From NCBI GenBank assembly GCA_025345505.1, contig JANVCC010000011.1, positions 6,512,767 to 6,576,766 of the forward strand: DNA of 64,000 nt. Reading direction: 5' to 3'. The notes under the pieces were generated by a model, which had not been told where the DNA came from, made no database searches, and worked only from the letters and a program-made list of their open reading frames with translations. This document shows positions 33,741-48,800 of the stretch, piece after piece. This DNA comes from Todiramphus chloris collaris (taxonomy: Eukaryota > Chordata > Aves > Coraciiformes > Alcedinidae). Each line of letters begins with the position of its first letter. Within the stretch, counting starts at the first letter, position 1. Made by a program: the position numbers and the translations under genes.

Positions 33741-35952
33741 TTAACATGTCAGATTACATATTGAGAGAAAAAACTCTTTTTTACCCTTTCTTAGAATTTA
33801 ATGATGGTCTAGTTTTCCTTTAACCAGAAAAACCCAGCTACTATTTAGCTAATAGTTTATTGACATAGCTAACATGTCACTGGAGGACCCTGTCATTACT
33901 GGGCGTAGGTGGCTGTTGAATATTAAGTGTATATTTTGGTTTTAGGCCAGTTAAATGACCCAAGCAGACAAGAACTATACCTGTGCTCAGCTCACCAAAG
34001 TACAGTTATACAAATACCCAGGCCACATCTTCTTTAAATCTCCCTGTTAGTGCTTGTTAGCAGATTTATGTTGTTCTCTGCCATCATTATGCAGTAACAC
34101 AGAACCTTTCTGAAGGTTTTATGTGTAAATAGGTGATAGCTGAATCACCTCCAACAGCAGTTTTCAGACAGCACTGTCTGTTTCACTGAGAAAAAAAATG
34201 CCAGTGGCAGAGTGCTTTCCATGTTTAGTAACTATAATATACAGTTTACCCTCCTCCTCTCCGACTGTGACTTTAATGATGCAATGAATATGACATTAGA
34301 GTCCTTAGTATTGGACCAGATATGCCCTAATCCAGTATCCAAGATGCAGATCTAGCTTCAACTCATGCTGTCAGTTAAAATTTCTTTAGTACTGAGATAT
34401 TTAATGTGATTACATCTACTGCCTCTCTGTGACATTGTCAGTTTATGTCAGATCAGATATCAGCTACCAGCTGTTATAAAACTCATATGAACTCTATACC
34501 ATAAATACTTAATTCAGTGGAAATGTGGTCGTGTACCCACTCCTAACTGGAACCAGACCCAAATGCCTGGGGATCTGCTACTGCATGGATCCAGTAATAA
34601 AAATGATGAAAGCAGCCTCATGAATGCACTGCATGCACACTAAAAATAAGAAATGCTTTCACTGAAAAACAGTTTATAACAAAAGTTCAGGTAGCTATTT
34701 AGTTTCTTAGGATCTCTCTCCTTAAAGTCACACTGGGCTTTTACCACATTAGGTGTTCTTTCATAAGGATGAAAAGCAGAGTGCCTAGGGGTCTTGGCTG
34801 AGAAACTTAGCCCTGGCTTCTGGTGGAGATTGCAAATGCAAGATCAACATCAGTATCAATTTTGTTTTATAAAAATAATTAAAATTTCTTCAGCACAGTA
34901 TCTCCTTACATCCCTTCTTGTCAATCACTGTCATGTTCTCAGCATTTTTAAAACACTACAGATTTTTACTGTGAAGGAACAGAGGAAGAAATAAGAGCTC
35001 ACAGATCATCTTGTTAGCTTTTGACCTAAAAGGCACAAGGCTGTTTGGCATTTTATAAGAGGACATTCCACTCATAGCTAAACAAAGTTTTCTTGTTCCA
35101 ATTATCAAGGGGCTTTTAAAAAGTCTTACATGTTGTCTCTGTGTGAGTGAATATTCAGGCTCAGGAAGACATGGTGCACTATTAACTTTGGTTGCAGTGT
35201 TTCAGGGAAGAGTGAGGAGAAGGAGGAGAGAAGTGGCATCATCAGTGCTTTAAGTCAGTTCTTGGACTCCTGGCAACCTGTGTTGTTAGATTTCTGAAAC
35301 TTGGCATCTCCACTGTGTTAAGATTGATCTTTGTATATTAAAAAAAAAAAAAAAGACATTTTTCATACACACAAGTTTTGCACCATTGATTTGCCTTGGA
35401 AGACTGACATATCTGCCCCAAGCCACCCATGACCAGTTGGCAGAAGGGCAATGAATGGTATTTTCATGTGTGGTTGTAGAAGCTGCAGCATGTGTTGATT
35501 CAGTAGAAAAACTGACTCTGTAATAACTGCAAAGATTTCTAATCATTACAGTCTTAGCTGGTTTTAATGTTTGTCTTAGTTCCACTCAATAGAGTGACTG
35601 GAGTTTAAATAACATGGGCATAGATGTTCTCACTATAGTAAATCTCTTTCCCTTGGCTTCTCACAAGATGAAACATCTTAGCACTGCTGCAAGGTAGAGA
35701 GACAAGACATCTGCAGCAAAGAGTACAGCTTATCTTGCTGATAAGAAGCTGCTTTTTGAAACAGAGGTAGCCCCTCCTCCGAGCTGTGTTCTCTTCAAAC
35801 AGATCACAATTTCCGTGTTGCTAAAGTCCATACTGTCAATTCCTTCCCTGTTGATTTTGGTAGAAAGTTCATGTAAATCAAGGAAGTGGGGACAAATCTC
35901 TGCTCTAAGAAAGTAAGATTCCACTGGGAAAGCTAAGCATAGCCATTAAAAC
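33741..35952. other. Intergenic DNA, no recognised feature
   Basis: AT-rich unique-looking sequence between two CR1 copies. It includes an A-run near 35,340-35,354. I see no gene, RNA or named repeat. Confidence 0.7.
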
Positions 35953-36530
35953 ATTCATAGAATCATAGAATGGTAGGGGTTGGAAGGGACCTCTGCATAT
36001 CATTGAGTCCAACCCCCCTGCTAGTGAAGGAACACCTAGGGCAGGCCACACAGCAACACATCCAGGTGGGTCTTGAAAGTATCCAAAGAAGGAGACTCCA
36101 AGACCTCTCTGGGCAGCCTGTTCCAGTGCTCTGTCAGTCTCACAGTGAAGAAGTTTTTCCTCATGTTGAGGTGGAACTTCCTGTGTTTCACCTTGCTACC
36201 ATTACCACTCGTCCTATCACAGGGCACAAGTGAAGAGACTGGCCCCTTCTACTTGACACCCACCCTGCAGATATTTGTAAACATTAATAACATCCCCTCT
36301 CAGTCTTCTCTTCTCCAGGCTAAACAGACCCACGGCTCTCAGCCTTTTCTCGCAAGAGAGATGTTCCTGTCCCTTTGTTGTCTTCACAGCTTCCCATTGG
36401 ACTCTCTCTAGTCCTTGTCTCTCTTGAACTGGGGAGACCAGAACTGAACACAGTACTCCAGATGTGGTCTCACTAGTGCAGAGTAGAGGGGGGTGAGAAC
36501 CTGCCTCAACCTGCTGGACACCTGCTTGTT
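35953..36530 (-). mobile_element. CR1 LINE 3' fragment, reverse orientation
   Basis: On plus it opens with ATTCATAGAATCATAGAATG and TTGGAAGGGACCTCTGCA, the reverse complement of a CR1 tail. The minus strand then encodes the ORF2 C-terminus ([36 protein letters not shown]). Truncated 5' near 36,530; frames are interrupted. Confidence 0.92.
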
Positions 36531-39500
36531 TTCAACAAGAAGAACATCATGTCGCATCTGGATTTTACCTGTCAAAGATTGTGCAGAATTTTGTGCCTTG
36601 ATGAAGCAACTGTAAACTATCAACATCCGAAGGCACTGCATTGCAATCTTGAAAAATTATTGGCACTTTTACTCCATTGATGTCATTTAGCTTGTCTGAC
36701 CTTCTTTCCTCTTTCTCTGTGAGATAATATCTAAAAAAGACTTGGCTCTAGGAAGGCACAGTGACTTTAAAACTGGCATAGATTATGCATGAGTTCACAC
36801 TGTATCAGCTGGGTCCAGTGATAGGCAAGACCAGTAAGTGACGTATGATACCATCCAAGAGATTAAAAGGAATGTCTCACTGGCAGAAAGGAATTAACAA
36901 CATAGCTCTGTGCTCTACAGCTATGTCAGCACACCCGTCGGACTGTGTAGCTGAATATGCAGCCTCTTTAGCCAAACACAATGTTTTCAGAGTCAAAACT
37001 AAACTAAGCCACCCTGAACAAGAAAGAGCATCCAACCTGCATTATCTAAGTCCCAGCTGTATTGTGTAGAGAAGGGATAAAATACCCAGCTTTAAGAACC
37101 TAATGAAAGAATTTATGTTCTGCTTTCAGACACCTACTCCTTTTCAGCCCTTGAGGAGCAGATGTCACTTTGCTGAGATTTCAGTGGCATTGGAGGCTCA
37201 CTCCAAAAGGCAGTGGAATACATTCTGGTGGAGCATCGCTGTATCTACCTTCCAGCTGAGTCCAGAACTTCTTCTTGGGCCCCTGGGCTCATTAAGCTAT
37301 GGCATGCAACACAAAGCAGTCTTCTTGCGGAGGAAGAAATCACTTCAAGTTGATATGCCAAGTGGAAGCTGCCTACAAGATGCTGGAGAAGCTGGTAACA
37401 GAAATTTTTATTGCCATGACACACTCAAGGCGTAGCGTTAGAGCATACAAGAAAATCCCTGCAAGTCCTACAAAACTGGAGGTGTTTGTGTAGATGGCAG
37501 CAAAGATCTTTCTAGGGGGCTGTGAACTGTAAGGCAGGTTTTCATAGGCAAGATTTTTGGATAGATGGCAGGATTTTGTTACTACCCAACAAATACCAGT
37601 CTTCATTTTAATAGATGCAACCAAAACCACGTTAGGAGTTAAGCTAGATTGTAAGAGTAAGGGCATCTATGGATACAGTGTCAGAGATGTGAATGAATTT
37701 GTCTTGATAACTACCGACCTGCAACACAGTTTTAGGACATGCTTTCTTTATAGCTGGGCTCCATTTAACAAAGAAAAAACCTATTCTTATCAAGACGATA
37801 CTAGAGGATGACTTTCCCACACCGAATTTATCAGTATAGATGATCATCATGTGGGAAAAAAACCATAAGAAAACCAGAGTTTGCCTTCTCAGTGAAAAGG
37901 TTAAGGGCGGAATCACTTCCACAATTTAACGTTACTTTAGGGAATCAAAACCTAGAGCTTGGAGTGAATACGAGTAATTAACCCCCAAAGTCAAGAATTC
38001 ATTAATTTTACCTGAAGTACACACAGCTCATATTTTATCAATTTATTATAATGTATTAAAATTATAATTCAGATTAACAGTGACGTAGCTGAAACGTTTT
38101 CTCTAGGAAAAGGCAGTAATTCAACCAAAAGTGCTAAAACTGAGACTAATTCAAGTGAAACCCATTGTCCAGTATCAATCCAAATTCTAGGGGACAGGTA
38201 GCAAGCAACAAAGAGCCTGTACAGGGAAGGCTAAAGGATTAGAGATGACTCAATATTTCACTGCATCACTGCAAACAGGAAGCGGCTATTTCGTAAATCA
38301 TAGGTCATTTCCATAACTTAAAGGCCCCTATGTATACTAACAGGTCATTACAGCAAGGAATCACACATAAGACTTTCCATGTTATTAACCTCAAGAAGAG
38401 CGCAAGTGCTGGGCACATTTAAATCCTGCAGAAAGCTCTGTAGACTGGAAATTGTTCCAGAAGGCCCACAGCATATGCTGGTGTCATGAATACACCCCCC
38501 GTGTCTGCAATAACCTTGTTTTATCCTCCTGACCCTGTTCCCCTAGTCCCTTAATCACTCTCATGGCCTTCAAATACATCAAAAAACCTTCTTGCACCAT
38601 AGATATGGTTTTGGAAAATGGTTCAAAAGGCTTGATCCCTGCAGAAAAGGAGGCTGTGAATCCTAATTGTGTGTGTTTAGTATTGCCTGTGTTTTGTGGA
38701 AGGGAAAGCCAGAGGCTATCTGCTGTTTCTAGCCATTATGGAAGATACTCCTCCTATCTTTTGCTTGAGTTGGTCACTAGGTTGCTCTGTTCCTGCAAAG
38801 AGGAATGTTACCTGCCCTAGGAGGTACTAAGGCCTCATCTGAGCTGTACGTCTAAAATAGTTACAAATGAAGACTCATGGTACTCTTTTCCCCTTCCCTT
38901 CCCTTCCTTCTCAAATTGCTGAATTCAGTTTTGAAAGCATAGGTTCTGAGTGGTAAATCAAGGGCAGGAATTTTTGTACAAACCTTCTGAAACTTCTTAA
39001 ATATGCGTAGGAGAATTCTCAACAGAACACATGAGAATATAAATCACTATGCATTAGAACATGGTAATTTTTCCATCATGACTTACTACTGCCTTTTATT
39101 ATGCACAGCTTCATAACAGATCTCCAGTCAACAACAGCCTGAGCTGCTTATACTTGTGCAATTGCTCCCGTGTGGAATTCCTCTGATTTCAGAAAAGTTA
39201 ATGACTATCTACTAATTACATAAGTAACGGTCACACTTTATCCCACTGGATGTGAAATTTGATCCCTAAAATCTAGTAAGAGTATTACCCAATATTAGTA
39301 ACGCCAGCCTGTAGACACGGTGAGATGTATCTAAGCTAGATGGGTAGAAGTCTAACTTTGAGCTAGTCTAACCTCTGTAGTCAACAGAAAGAAACAGACA
39401 TCTCGTGAGACAGATTAGTCTCCCTGTAACACCAGCACAAGAATTGAGCCCATTCCTGCATAATAGTAACTCACATAATTAACTGTCTAGTCATTAACTG

Positions 39501-42435
39501 CCGCACGTAGTCGGACTCCACATGAGAATAATTATACACTCACAAACGTTTGGGATCAGGCTCCTGCTAGCTTGTGTTCTGTAAACTTGGATTCCTAGGT
39601 TAGGATAAGAGGTATTGAAATCAACCTTGGGATGTGCGCAGTCCTCTCCATGGAGTGTAAGGAAAGCCTCAGCAGAGACTGGGCACCTGTTGGGTGTCTG
39701 AAGTTCAGCAAGATGAATTCCATTCACTATTAGTGTCTTCGGTTTCAATCCCTAAGAAATGCTATAACACTGACAACTTATTGACACAGTGATTTCTTTC
39801 AAATACTTTGGTCCTAGATGAAAGTAGCTTTCCATCAGTACCAACAACATCTCAAACTTGTCTTCCCAAACTGAATTATAATATTTGGTTATTCTCATCA
39901 ATAATGTCAAAGCAAAATAAACAGTGAGGAAAAGCTCAAATGATTATCTTTGTTAAGTACTTCATTTCTTACGATTACTAACTGAAGATAACTGGAGGAT
40001 TAGGAAATAAAGCACTAAGGCCATCACACTTGATATTCAGCCTGGAAAGTGTTTTAAACATTAAAGCAATGTATAAATAGTCTTACAGCCACCCTCTGCT
40101 GGTAGAGACCCACAAGTACAGTGGACTAGCAGAGAGAGCAACCTCTGCGGTGCCTTTTGCAGCACCGTGTAGCATTTGGATACATTGAGGACTTGAGTCA
40201 GAGGTGTGATCTGTGTGGTGTTGGGGAGATGGAGGGACCGAGCCCCTCTCTCTGACTGTTAACATTATGGGGCGCCAGGGGTCCTGTGATGGGGGGAAGC
40301 TCTGCCATTCCCTCACTCCCATTGCAGCTGCATCCAGCCCAGGTTTAAACTTCCACCCACATCCCTAGGAGAGTAGATACAAAGCGAAGGATTTATGACT
40401 GCTAACGTGATCTGTGTTCTCTTTGCTGCTCTGCAGACAAAACAGATGGGCTAGTAAACCACAAATCCTGCCTCAACACTGCCTGTGTAAGCATGTGCAT
40501 GCATTCATTTTATTTAAAATAAAATGCAAATCTAATGTTCCCATTTTGAAAATCAAGGCTCCTTTTATGTTTTTCCCCATTTTTTAAACAAATAACGTAA
40601 AGCCACTTTATGTGAGCATATCCAATGGTACCACAAACTGGCTATGAAAGTGGATGAGTAGTTAAAACTGTTTCAAGAAGTTAACGTATTACATACAGAT
40701 GTCTTCTAAATGGGAATGGAAGTTGGCTACATTTATAAGTGTATTAAAGCCAGGGGGAGAACCCTATAGAGGTGCTGTTAAGTATTTGATTCTCCTCTTT
40801 AAAATGTTGTCAACTAGTTTTCCAAGGGATAATAGATTTTAGACAGAACACTCTAGGCATAACATTGTAAGAAGGGCTGGGCTTGTTGAGCCTGCTGACA
40901 AGTTTTTGCGCTGGTGTATTTTAGTGGTGACTGGTTGGTTCCCAGCAACACCACCACGGCTCTGCATCTTCACCGGGTACTGCAAAATTTGAGGCAATTG
41001 GCTGTAGAGATCTATTGATCCTCAGGCATTATCAGTTTAGGAAATGGAAGGTGCTACTTGAAATCGTTAAAATGCAAAGGTTAAAAAATACAAAACTCAG
41101 CACATGGAGGGCACTTTTCATCAACCTTTTAAGTGTTATTATATCTCTTGCTCTCACACTCCTCCTCCCCTCCAAGATTCAATAGGAACTAGGAAAAAGT
41201 TTTTGTGCCAGAAATACAAGATGCTGGAGTAGCATCAGCCAGATATTCACACAGATGTCCTCCAGCACAAAACATGGTCCCGAGGTGTAAAAGATTTGAT
41301 CACGGAATGTACCAGGAGATGATCCAGGTCCTCTGAAGTTTAAGCTCAGTAACTCATGTAGTTTGTTTGCTGTTCAAATATTCCTGACTTACCCAATGTG
41401 CATACATGCATCTGTAATATTTAATACGAAAGAAACACCTACTAAAAATGCCATTTGTGTGTTTTTGCATAAAACAGTCACATTTGTACAAAGTGGAGAA
41501 ACGTAATTGATTGTAAGTTACGAGTAGTATGTAGGGATTCTCTGGGGCTGAAACATCTACTGAAAAAAAAAAAAAAAAAGGAAATGGATCCAACCTGTTC
41601 TTCCCATCAACACCTGCTCCTAAGGACCCTTGGAAAAAGTGTAGAGCCACCTTCATTCACACTGTGAGCTACTCAGAGCCTTCTTACTCAGCAGAGTATT
41701 TCAGAACCCTAACACAAGATTACCATGATACTGCCATGAAAGAGAAGACCAAATTTAGCAGAGGTCACACACAAGACTCTACAAAGGTATTTCTTGGACC
41801 TTGTCCACATTAATGTCCACTTTGCTACAAACTATGTAAGGATCTGAAAAAAAAGTTCATCTGATGGCATGCCAAGACACATCCAGGCCTCCTGTATCTT
41901 AAGACTGCTTGCGCTAAAGGGCCGTATTAGACAAGTTGTTATCAAACATAAATGGGAATGAGTTTCACTTAGGGGGGCAAAGAAGCCATGGGGACAGAAA
42001 GTGACAAAGGCAGAAGATAACACGTCTTGAGATTGGCATCTCCTCACCTCCTCCACCATAGGTTGCTGCTGTCCCACCACTCAGGGCAGGGGGTGGATGA
42101 AGGGCAGTATCTCATCAGACCCCTGCACCAGCTCTGGAGCTAGCTGTTCAGGACATCCCAATAGATGAAAAGGAGGGTTCTTTCCTCCAAGCTTTCTCTT
42201 TTCTTCTTTATAATGATGGGATGCAGTAGCTGGAATTATGTGGCTACTGGAATCACCGGCTGCACACAGCTGAACACACAAGGACTTATCCCTGGCCTTC
42301 TCACACACGTCAGGGCATAACCTACAGACTAAGTCTGACATACTATGTCTGTGTAACAGGGAAATACTACAGAAAAGGGAAAAAGTGCTGCTTTTCCCCA
42401 TCCAGCCCTCATGCTGCAGCACTGGGAGCTGGAGG
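36531..42435. other. Intergenic DNA, middle part
   Basis: About 5.9 kb without a recognisable gene. A 17-base A-run lies near 41,563-41,579. Small open frames on both strands have no family resemblance and are at chance length. Confidence 0.65.
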
Positions 42436-42820
42436 GTGTTGATAACACACCCGTGTTATGACTGCCAGTGCTCACACGGCACCAGAGGATGGGGGAGAAG
42501 ATACAGCCAACCTGAGCTGACCAGTGGGATATTCCATACTATATGACGTCAGCTCACCTATAAAGGGAGAGGGCAGGAGGAGGATTGGGAGGCATTCGGT
42601 TTTGTCCTCCAAGCGGCTGCTACGTGTTCCTGGAGCCCTGCTTCCTGGACTCGGCCCAACATCACCTGCGGACAGGAAGTAGAGAATAACATCTTATCTA
42701 TCATAACCCACAGCTCTTTGCGTCTCATTCTCTCCCTGCATGCTGTGCTGACAGGGGTCGGGGGGAGTGATAGAAGGGCTTGGTGGGCACCTGGTGCCCA
42801 GCCAGGGTAAACCCACCACA
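42436..42820 (+). mobile_element. Probable ERVL-type solo LTR (old endogenous retroviral relic)
   Basis: The order of blocks matches avian ERVL-family LTRs: GGGATATTCCATACTATATG with GACGTCA, a TATAAA-type box (CTATAAAGGG, near 42,560), a GTGTTCCTGGAGCCCTGCTT block, then GGGGGGAGTGATAGAAGGGC and the end GGGTAAACCCACCACA. No internal retroviral coding sequence lies next to it, so it appears to be a solo LTR. Boundaries are approximate and no clear target-site duplication was seen. Confidence 0.6.
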
Positions 42821-45800
42821 AGAACAAAGTTTGGAAAACCTCTATGTTGGCACAAAGCCTCCTGTAACGCCTATACATTAGCTAGAAACAAAAGGGTGGC
42901 CAGACACGAGCAAAACAATGCCTTGCCTTCCCTGCTACGTCACAGAATGCTGAGCACTAAATTCAGGGAAGATTGCATCCCACAGAGGTGAACATTACCT
43001 GGAGGTTGTGCACATAAAGCACTACCATAGTGTAGGGAGAATTCAGGATGCATGTTTCCTCTGGGAGGAGCAAGACTGGTAAATCAACTGCTTCCAAGCG
43101 GCAGACCCACCCATACCAGAAAGCATGACTATTACACAAGAGGCCAGCGTATTCTGAACCCAGAATCTTGGCTGTCATGATTTGTACCTAAATTTACCTT
43201 CAGAGAACTGACTACAGCAAAAAGCTAGGATATTTGAGATACCATCAAATGCATGTGAATGAGGCTGCAACATCACTGTGAATGAATGGCAGCAATGTTA
43301 TCCACTCTGGAGAGCTGCAACACTTCAGTGTTGACAGAAACTCGTGAGAGACCCCACACATACACACCTGCTTCCACGGCCAAGCATGTCACATGCCTCC
43401 ATACTCATGACAAGGTTAATCCACAGCCAAATAACCATCTCAGGGATGAGTTTAGAAGACAGACATGATTAGAAATTTTAACAAAATGATTCACACAAAC
43501 TGTATTTGCTGGGCCCAGACTATTATGTTTGATCTGTTCTCAAGAGGGAACAGCTACTCCATCCCAGGAGTCTGTTGGCAACACAGAGCTCCTCTGTTTT
43601 TCTGTGATTCCCCTGACATTAATGTAAAATTGTTACTGTCATAAATATATATATGAATATATGCAATGATGTATATAAATGTATTTAAATATATACATAC
43701 ATGTCTGTATTTTCAGGTATGTATTTATACATATGCACACTATAAAATATGTATAAATTATTGCCTAAATTAAATGTATTTTATTGTTTATAAGGAAGTG
43801 TACGCAAATTAATTTTCATTGGACCTACTAAAATAAAGTGTCTTTCATCACCCACTCATTTCCAGGAGGTAGCATTGTGACAATGGTTGCTCCAGTCACA
43901 ATCTACCCTGGAGAGGAGCTTTCAGCAGGCAGGAATTTGTGGGAGGCTAAATGGACCTCACCAGTAAAGCACAATTGCCCTTCATCCCCAGTGAGACATA
44001 GTACCCCCTTGGCTGAGCAACACCCTCCTGCCAATTCACACGAGGATCGAGTCTGCCTCTACTTCACATTTGTTTTTCCAGAAAGGTTAGCAACAGCAAT
44101 GAGCTAACTCTTAGGGGATGCAATTACTATTTTAGCCAACATTTGCTAAAGCAGGGCATATACAGTGAAACAGCTGCCACTGCATCGTCGTCCTCATCAG
44201 AGGACAACATTCTCCATTATCAGAACAGGGGCAGTAAATCATATTTGCATTGTCAGGAGTTCAGAGTAGCAAGGCTGACCACTCGTATCAGGAGCACTGC
44301 AAAAATGTTTGTGGAAAACCGAGATTAGGTTTTTCATCTATTGTATGAGACAGTTTAGTACCTAATTCTCTTTTTTGCAGATCTACTCTGCCATTAAATA
44401 AAGGGATATTTAGCTATGTGTGCAGGGCTAACATACAACTCCCTAAGTGCAAGAAATTTATTCCATCCTAAAAGAACGTTATCATTCTCTCTGTAACAGT
44501 CAAAACCCCTCAAATTTAGGGGAAACCTGTTCCACACCTTACTCCAGCTCTCTTCTCCCACTGAGATTTGTCTGGACTACATCTCGCAATCACCAGTACT
44601 GCTTACAGACACTAGGGTTTCTCCAGCTTCTGCAACCTGGTCAGAAAGTTACACACAAAACCACTTGTCTGGGTCATGAGACTTAAGCAGAAAAACATGG
44701 TTAAGAAAAGCATCCACGTGCACAAGGGACACCCTGCTCCTCCCCCACAAAATAAACTGCATTGTCAGATGCAACATTGAAGGAGACAGAGGCTTCAGCA
44801 GCAAGCCTGAGAACTTTTGACTTCTGCTGTGCACCTGGCCACCTATTTTTAGTGTCATGTTGCAAATGCTCTAAACCAGCTCACTAATCTTATCGAGGTT
44901 TTAGAAAGCTGCACAAATACGAACCTCCTCTGCTTCCACCCTGAGCCCCAGAAAAGCACACAATGGGCAGGGAGTGTGCACCAACAGCCTGATGAAGACA
45001 CAGATAGCTTACCGTACTGCTAGATAGTTGTGTTGTCACGAAAGGGAACGGTGTAGGGTGGCACAGAAAGGCAAGTGGCAAAAGATAACACCAAACTCCT
45101 TAAGCCAGCAATGCCACCCTCGCCTCTGCACCATGCAACTGTTATTTTCCAAGAGCACAAACCAGGGAGCTCAGGTAACAGGCGTCCTGGGAACACACGC
45201 CCAAAAAGGCTTCATTGGATACAAAACTGCAACATGCAGGAACGCAGAGCTGAGGCATACAGTCATACTTTGAGCAAAGTGGCTCCTCAGCTCCATGCCT
45301 CTGTTGCTGGTTATAAAAAAACCTCTCCTCTGTTGCATCATGCCAGGCCTATTAAGCCACAAAAAAACCACAACCCTATCTTTCTTCCCTTGAGAGCAGC
45401 GGGTCTTGTGTATGCAGAAAATAAGAGGTTCAGAAGAGATTCTGGGCCATCCAGCTCAGTAGTGATTGATCCCAACGTGTCCATTTTAAAATCTTTGCAA
45501 GAGCAGCAGAACGCTACCCTATTCATGCAGTCGTGAAACAGGAAACCAAGGGCTGTAAGAGTAGCCATGGAATTTATCGTGAGGAAGCAGGCTTGTGTAA
45601 ACCTGACCTATGCAGACTGAGGCCAAGATGTAAAGGTTAGCTACTTACTAGCACTCCCCTAAATTGCATCCTTGGGACGCTGCATGGAAATAACCTGGCA
45701 AAACGGAGCAAGTGAAACCACGTGAGTGGAAACTTGGCCAGGAATCTGAGATACTTACTGTTGGTTCACAGTTTTCCCAGAAGGGGTATTTGCAGAGAAA

Positions 45801-48800
45801 CGGCAAAAAAACAAACAAACCCTTAGGTTGTGGAAAAGAGCCAGCTACATACAGAAATGCTAAAAGCTTAGGCAAACAGCAGAGTCCAAGGTGAGGAAGA
45901 AGAGCAAACCCAGGGAATTCTGGCACAGGAGACACCATCAAAACGATACTCTTCCTGGAGCTGTGTTCTTTTTCACAGTGCAGTGTTACTTACCCAAAAG
46001 GAAATGGTTTGTGTGCTGCAAGGAACACTCTGACTGCACTACTGTTGTTTAGGTACTCATGCTGCCAAACCTTGTCTTTCAAGCTGAATCATATAGGAAG
46101 CGACATACAATTTTGCAGTACTGCATCCAAATAGCTGGAGAACCTGAGAGCACCAGCACGTGTAACTAGGGACTCCAGTGTAACCATGTAGTTCCAGGAC
46201 CTTCTTGAAAAATAATGGTGCATAATTTGACACAGAATTCCAGTTGTTAAAATTTTCACCTCTGGTTATGGCTTTCATGCTTTCCATGTCCAACGCTTTT
46301 CCCCTAGAAACTTTACAACAAAAACAGGGACAAGGAACAACGCTGGAAGATTGCTGTAACTGAAGTCTCGCATTGCCTTTGTCACAGCTTTCATCATTTC
46401 CCAAAAATGTATTCTTTCCACAATATTTTTAGTGGGCTTGGTTTTTCAGTAGTTTATGTGACCCTTAAAAAAAGAGTACCCCTGTTGTGTGTCCCCCCCC
46501 TTTCTTTTTTGTGTTTTTAGAGAAGTAAAAACCAGTACCATGATAGAGGATTTCTCAGCTCACGGACTACTTGCCCGGCACAGATACACATATTGGCTGA
46601 AGGGTATCGGTTACCAACTCTGGCTTACTACAACACAACAAAAATAGACCTTCCCCGGATTAGCAGCAACTGACACCCACACCTAGTGTAACCTCGGTGC
46701 GGTACCCCACCTGCTTCATGCAATACAGGGTTCTAGCAAGTGTTGTACTGAAGAGGGCAGTGCACACACGAGGTCTGAGCCAGCCCAGCCCAGCCCAAGC
46801 ATTCACTTGCTCCACCCACATTGCATGTATCAGAGCCGGAACACAGGCAACCAAAGGATTTACAGTCAGCCTTGGATCCCATCTGAGTCATGTTTGTGTA
46901 GGGGCCTCCCTCAACCCATAGCACCGGAAGGCTTCTTGACTTTTAAGAGCACTGCTGCAACTGGCCACACAGCTCTGCAGTTAGGTGGACTAAGCAAAGT
47001 AATTATTTTTGCATCAGGAAACATTCATTTGATGAAAACAACATTGTTTAGATGGTTCTCAATTGGATAGCTGCATATACGCTCCTGAGAAATGTGGTCT
47101 GCCTACAACCTTGCGGTATTCAGTGGCTGTGTCAGGCCATCCCACCTTAACAAGATGTACCTAAGGAACAGCTGCAGAACATAACTTTTGAGTTTCCTCT
47201 GTTCAACAAGTCTCCCCCACTACCAGTGTGCCTTCCCAAGGAAGCTTCCCACAACTTAAGTCTCCTGTACTCAAACTACCTGCAGTTGTTCCAAGGCCCG
47301 TCACAGTGCCCTCCCTGACTAGCACTTTCAATCCCCTACTCTGATCCCCTTCTCCAATATCTACAATAATATTAGTTTACCAATACAAGAATGTTAAAAG
47401 TTGTGGAAGAAACTTGAGGTTTTTCTCTCTATTAAAAGGGTAGTTCAGATACCAGTTCCTATGAACCCAAGGATCTGCAGTACCCTGCACATGCTATTGT
47501 GTTCTGTAACTGCTACTGAACTGCTGCCATGCTTCAGCTGAACATGTCCATGCTTCCTGAAGAGGTTCTTGACTGCTCTTAGAACACTCTCCTTGTGCTG
47601 AAAGATACAAAAAGAAGTTAACACTTCGTAATTAGTCACTGGAATTCTTTTCAGAGCAGCTCTGCAAACATATGGCTATGCAGGGAACACCAGGTTCATC
47701 CAGAAATTAACAGCTGCCTCCGCACAATTTCATTGAGAATACTTAAAAGAAGCCTTCTACACTTACCTGTTTTTCCAAGCTCTCCCTGTTTAAGGAAAAA
47801 GTAGACAACACAATGTTTTTTTCTGTATTAAGACTCTTAGAAACAATAAGGAAGTACTTGCATATTCTACCCAGCTAAATTCACTCTCTCACCGTTCACC
47901 TTCCAGCTCCGGTAACTCTTTCGGAAATAGCTCCATGGGAGACCATTACAAATAAAAAGCCTTCATAGCAGCTTCTTCAGCCTCCAGAATCTGACCAGTA
48001 ACTTTGATGCGAGAGTTTATGACCTTCCTCCAGAGGCTTTGAAGTAAGCAGTTAATTGGTCAGCAAGACTTCAATTCTACTCCTACCCCCAATGAGACTG
48101 GAGACCACTAAGTTTTATAACTGGGATAATTAAGAAAACAGGATTTAAAACCAAAACTTATGTGACAAGACAAGCATAGATTGTATGGATCACCCTTGGA
48201 ACTGTAGCCCACTCTGTGTTTCAGTGCATATGTAAACCTTTTTACCCAGCTATTTTTCACATTGGGCATTTGCAAGAACTGAGGCGACACCAATTGTCTT
48301 CCTGCACTGACATGGATGGTGACACCATGACAGCAGACCATCAGATACCTGAAAATTCGTTACCACGTATTTGTACACTTGATCTCATAAACTCGTGGAT
48401 TTGTCATGCAGACTCTGGAGCTGGACTTTGTATACTACCCACCGAAGGCTCAAGTTACAATACACAAATTCTTGTGAGCTTTCACTAAGAGCAAGAACTT
48501 GACAGAAACAAAAGTTGAGACATGAAGCCCAGTTACCACACATGAACTTAGATTAAGCAATTTCTTCTTTGAGCAAAGGCATCACACATTATTCTTATAT
48601 TCCACATCCCTCTTGTAGAGTCTTCCAACTGCTTCTCCGAGTCTTCCTGACACTGGAGAGTTGCTTACCTCAGACCACTGTGACCAAAATCACTTCAGTA
48701 ATAACAACAACCCATAGTTTCTGCAGTGTAAGGTATCAGTAAAGTAGTTCAAGTATAGACAGTTTCAGCTTCACAGGCTCAGGACCATACAGACACCTTC

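Noticed and set aside
47442-47597. Resemblance of LFRKHGHVQL to the HisRS-like region of the kinase GCN2 (EIF2AK4)
   Set aside because: The match covers only about ten residues and no adjacent GCN2 motifs were found; kept only as part of a possible non-coding exon.
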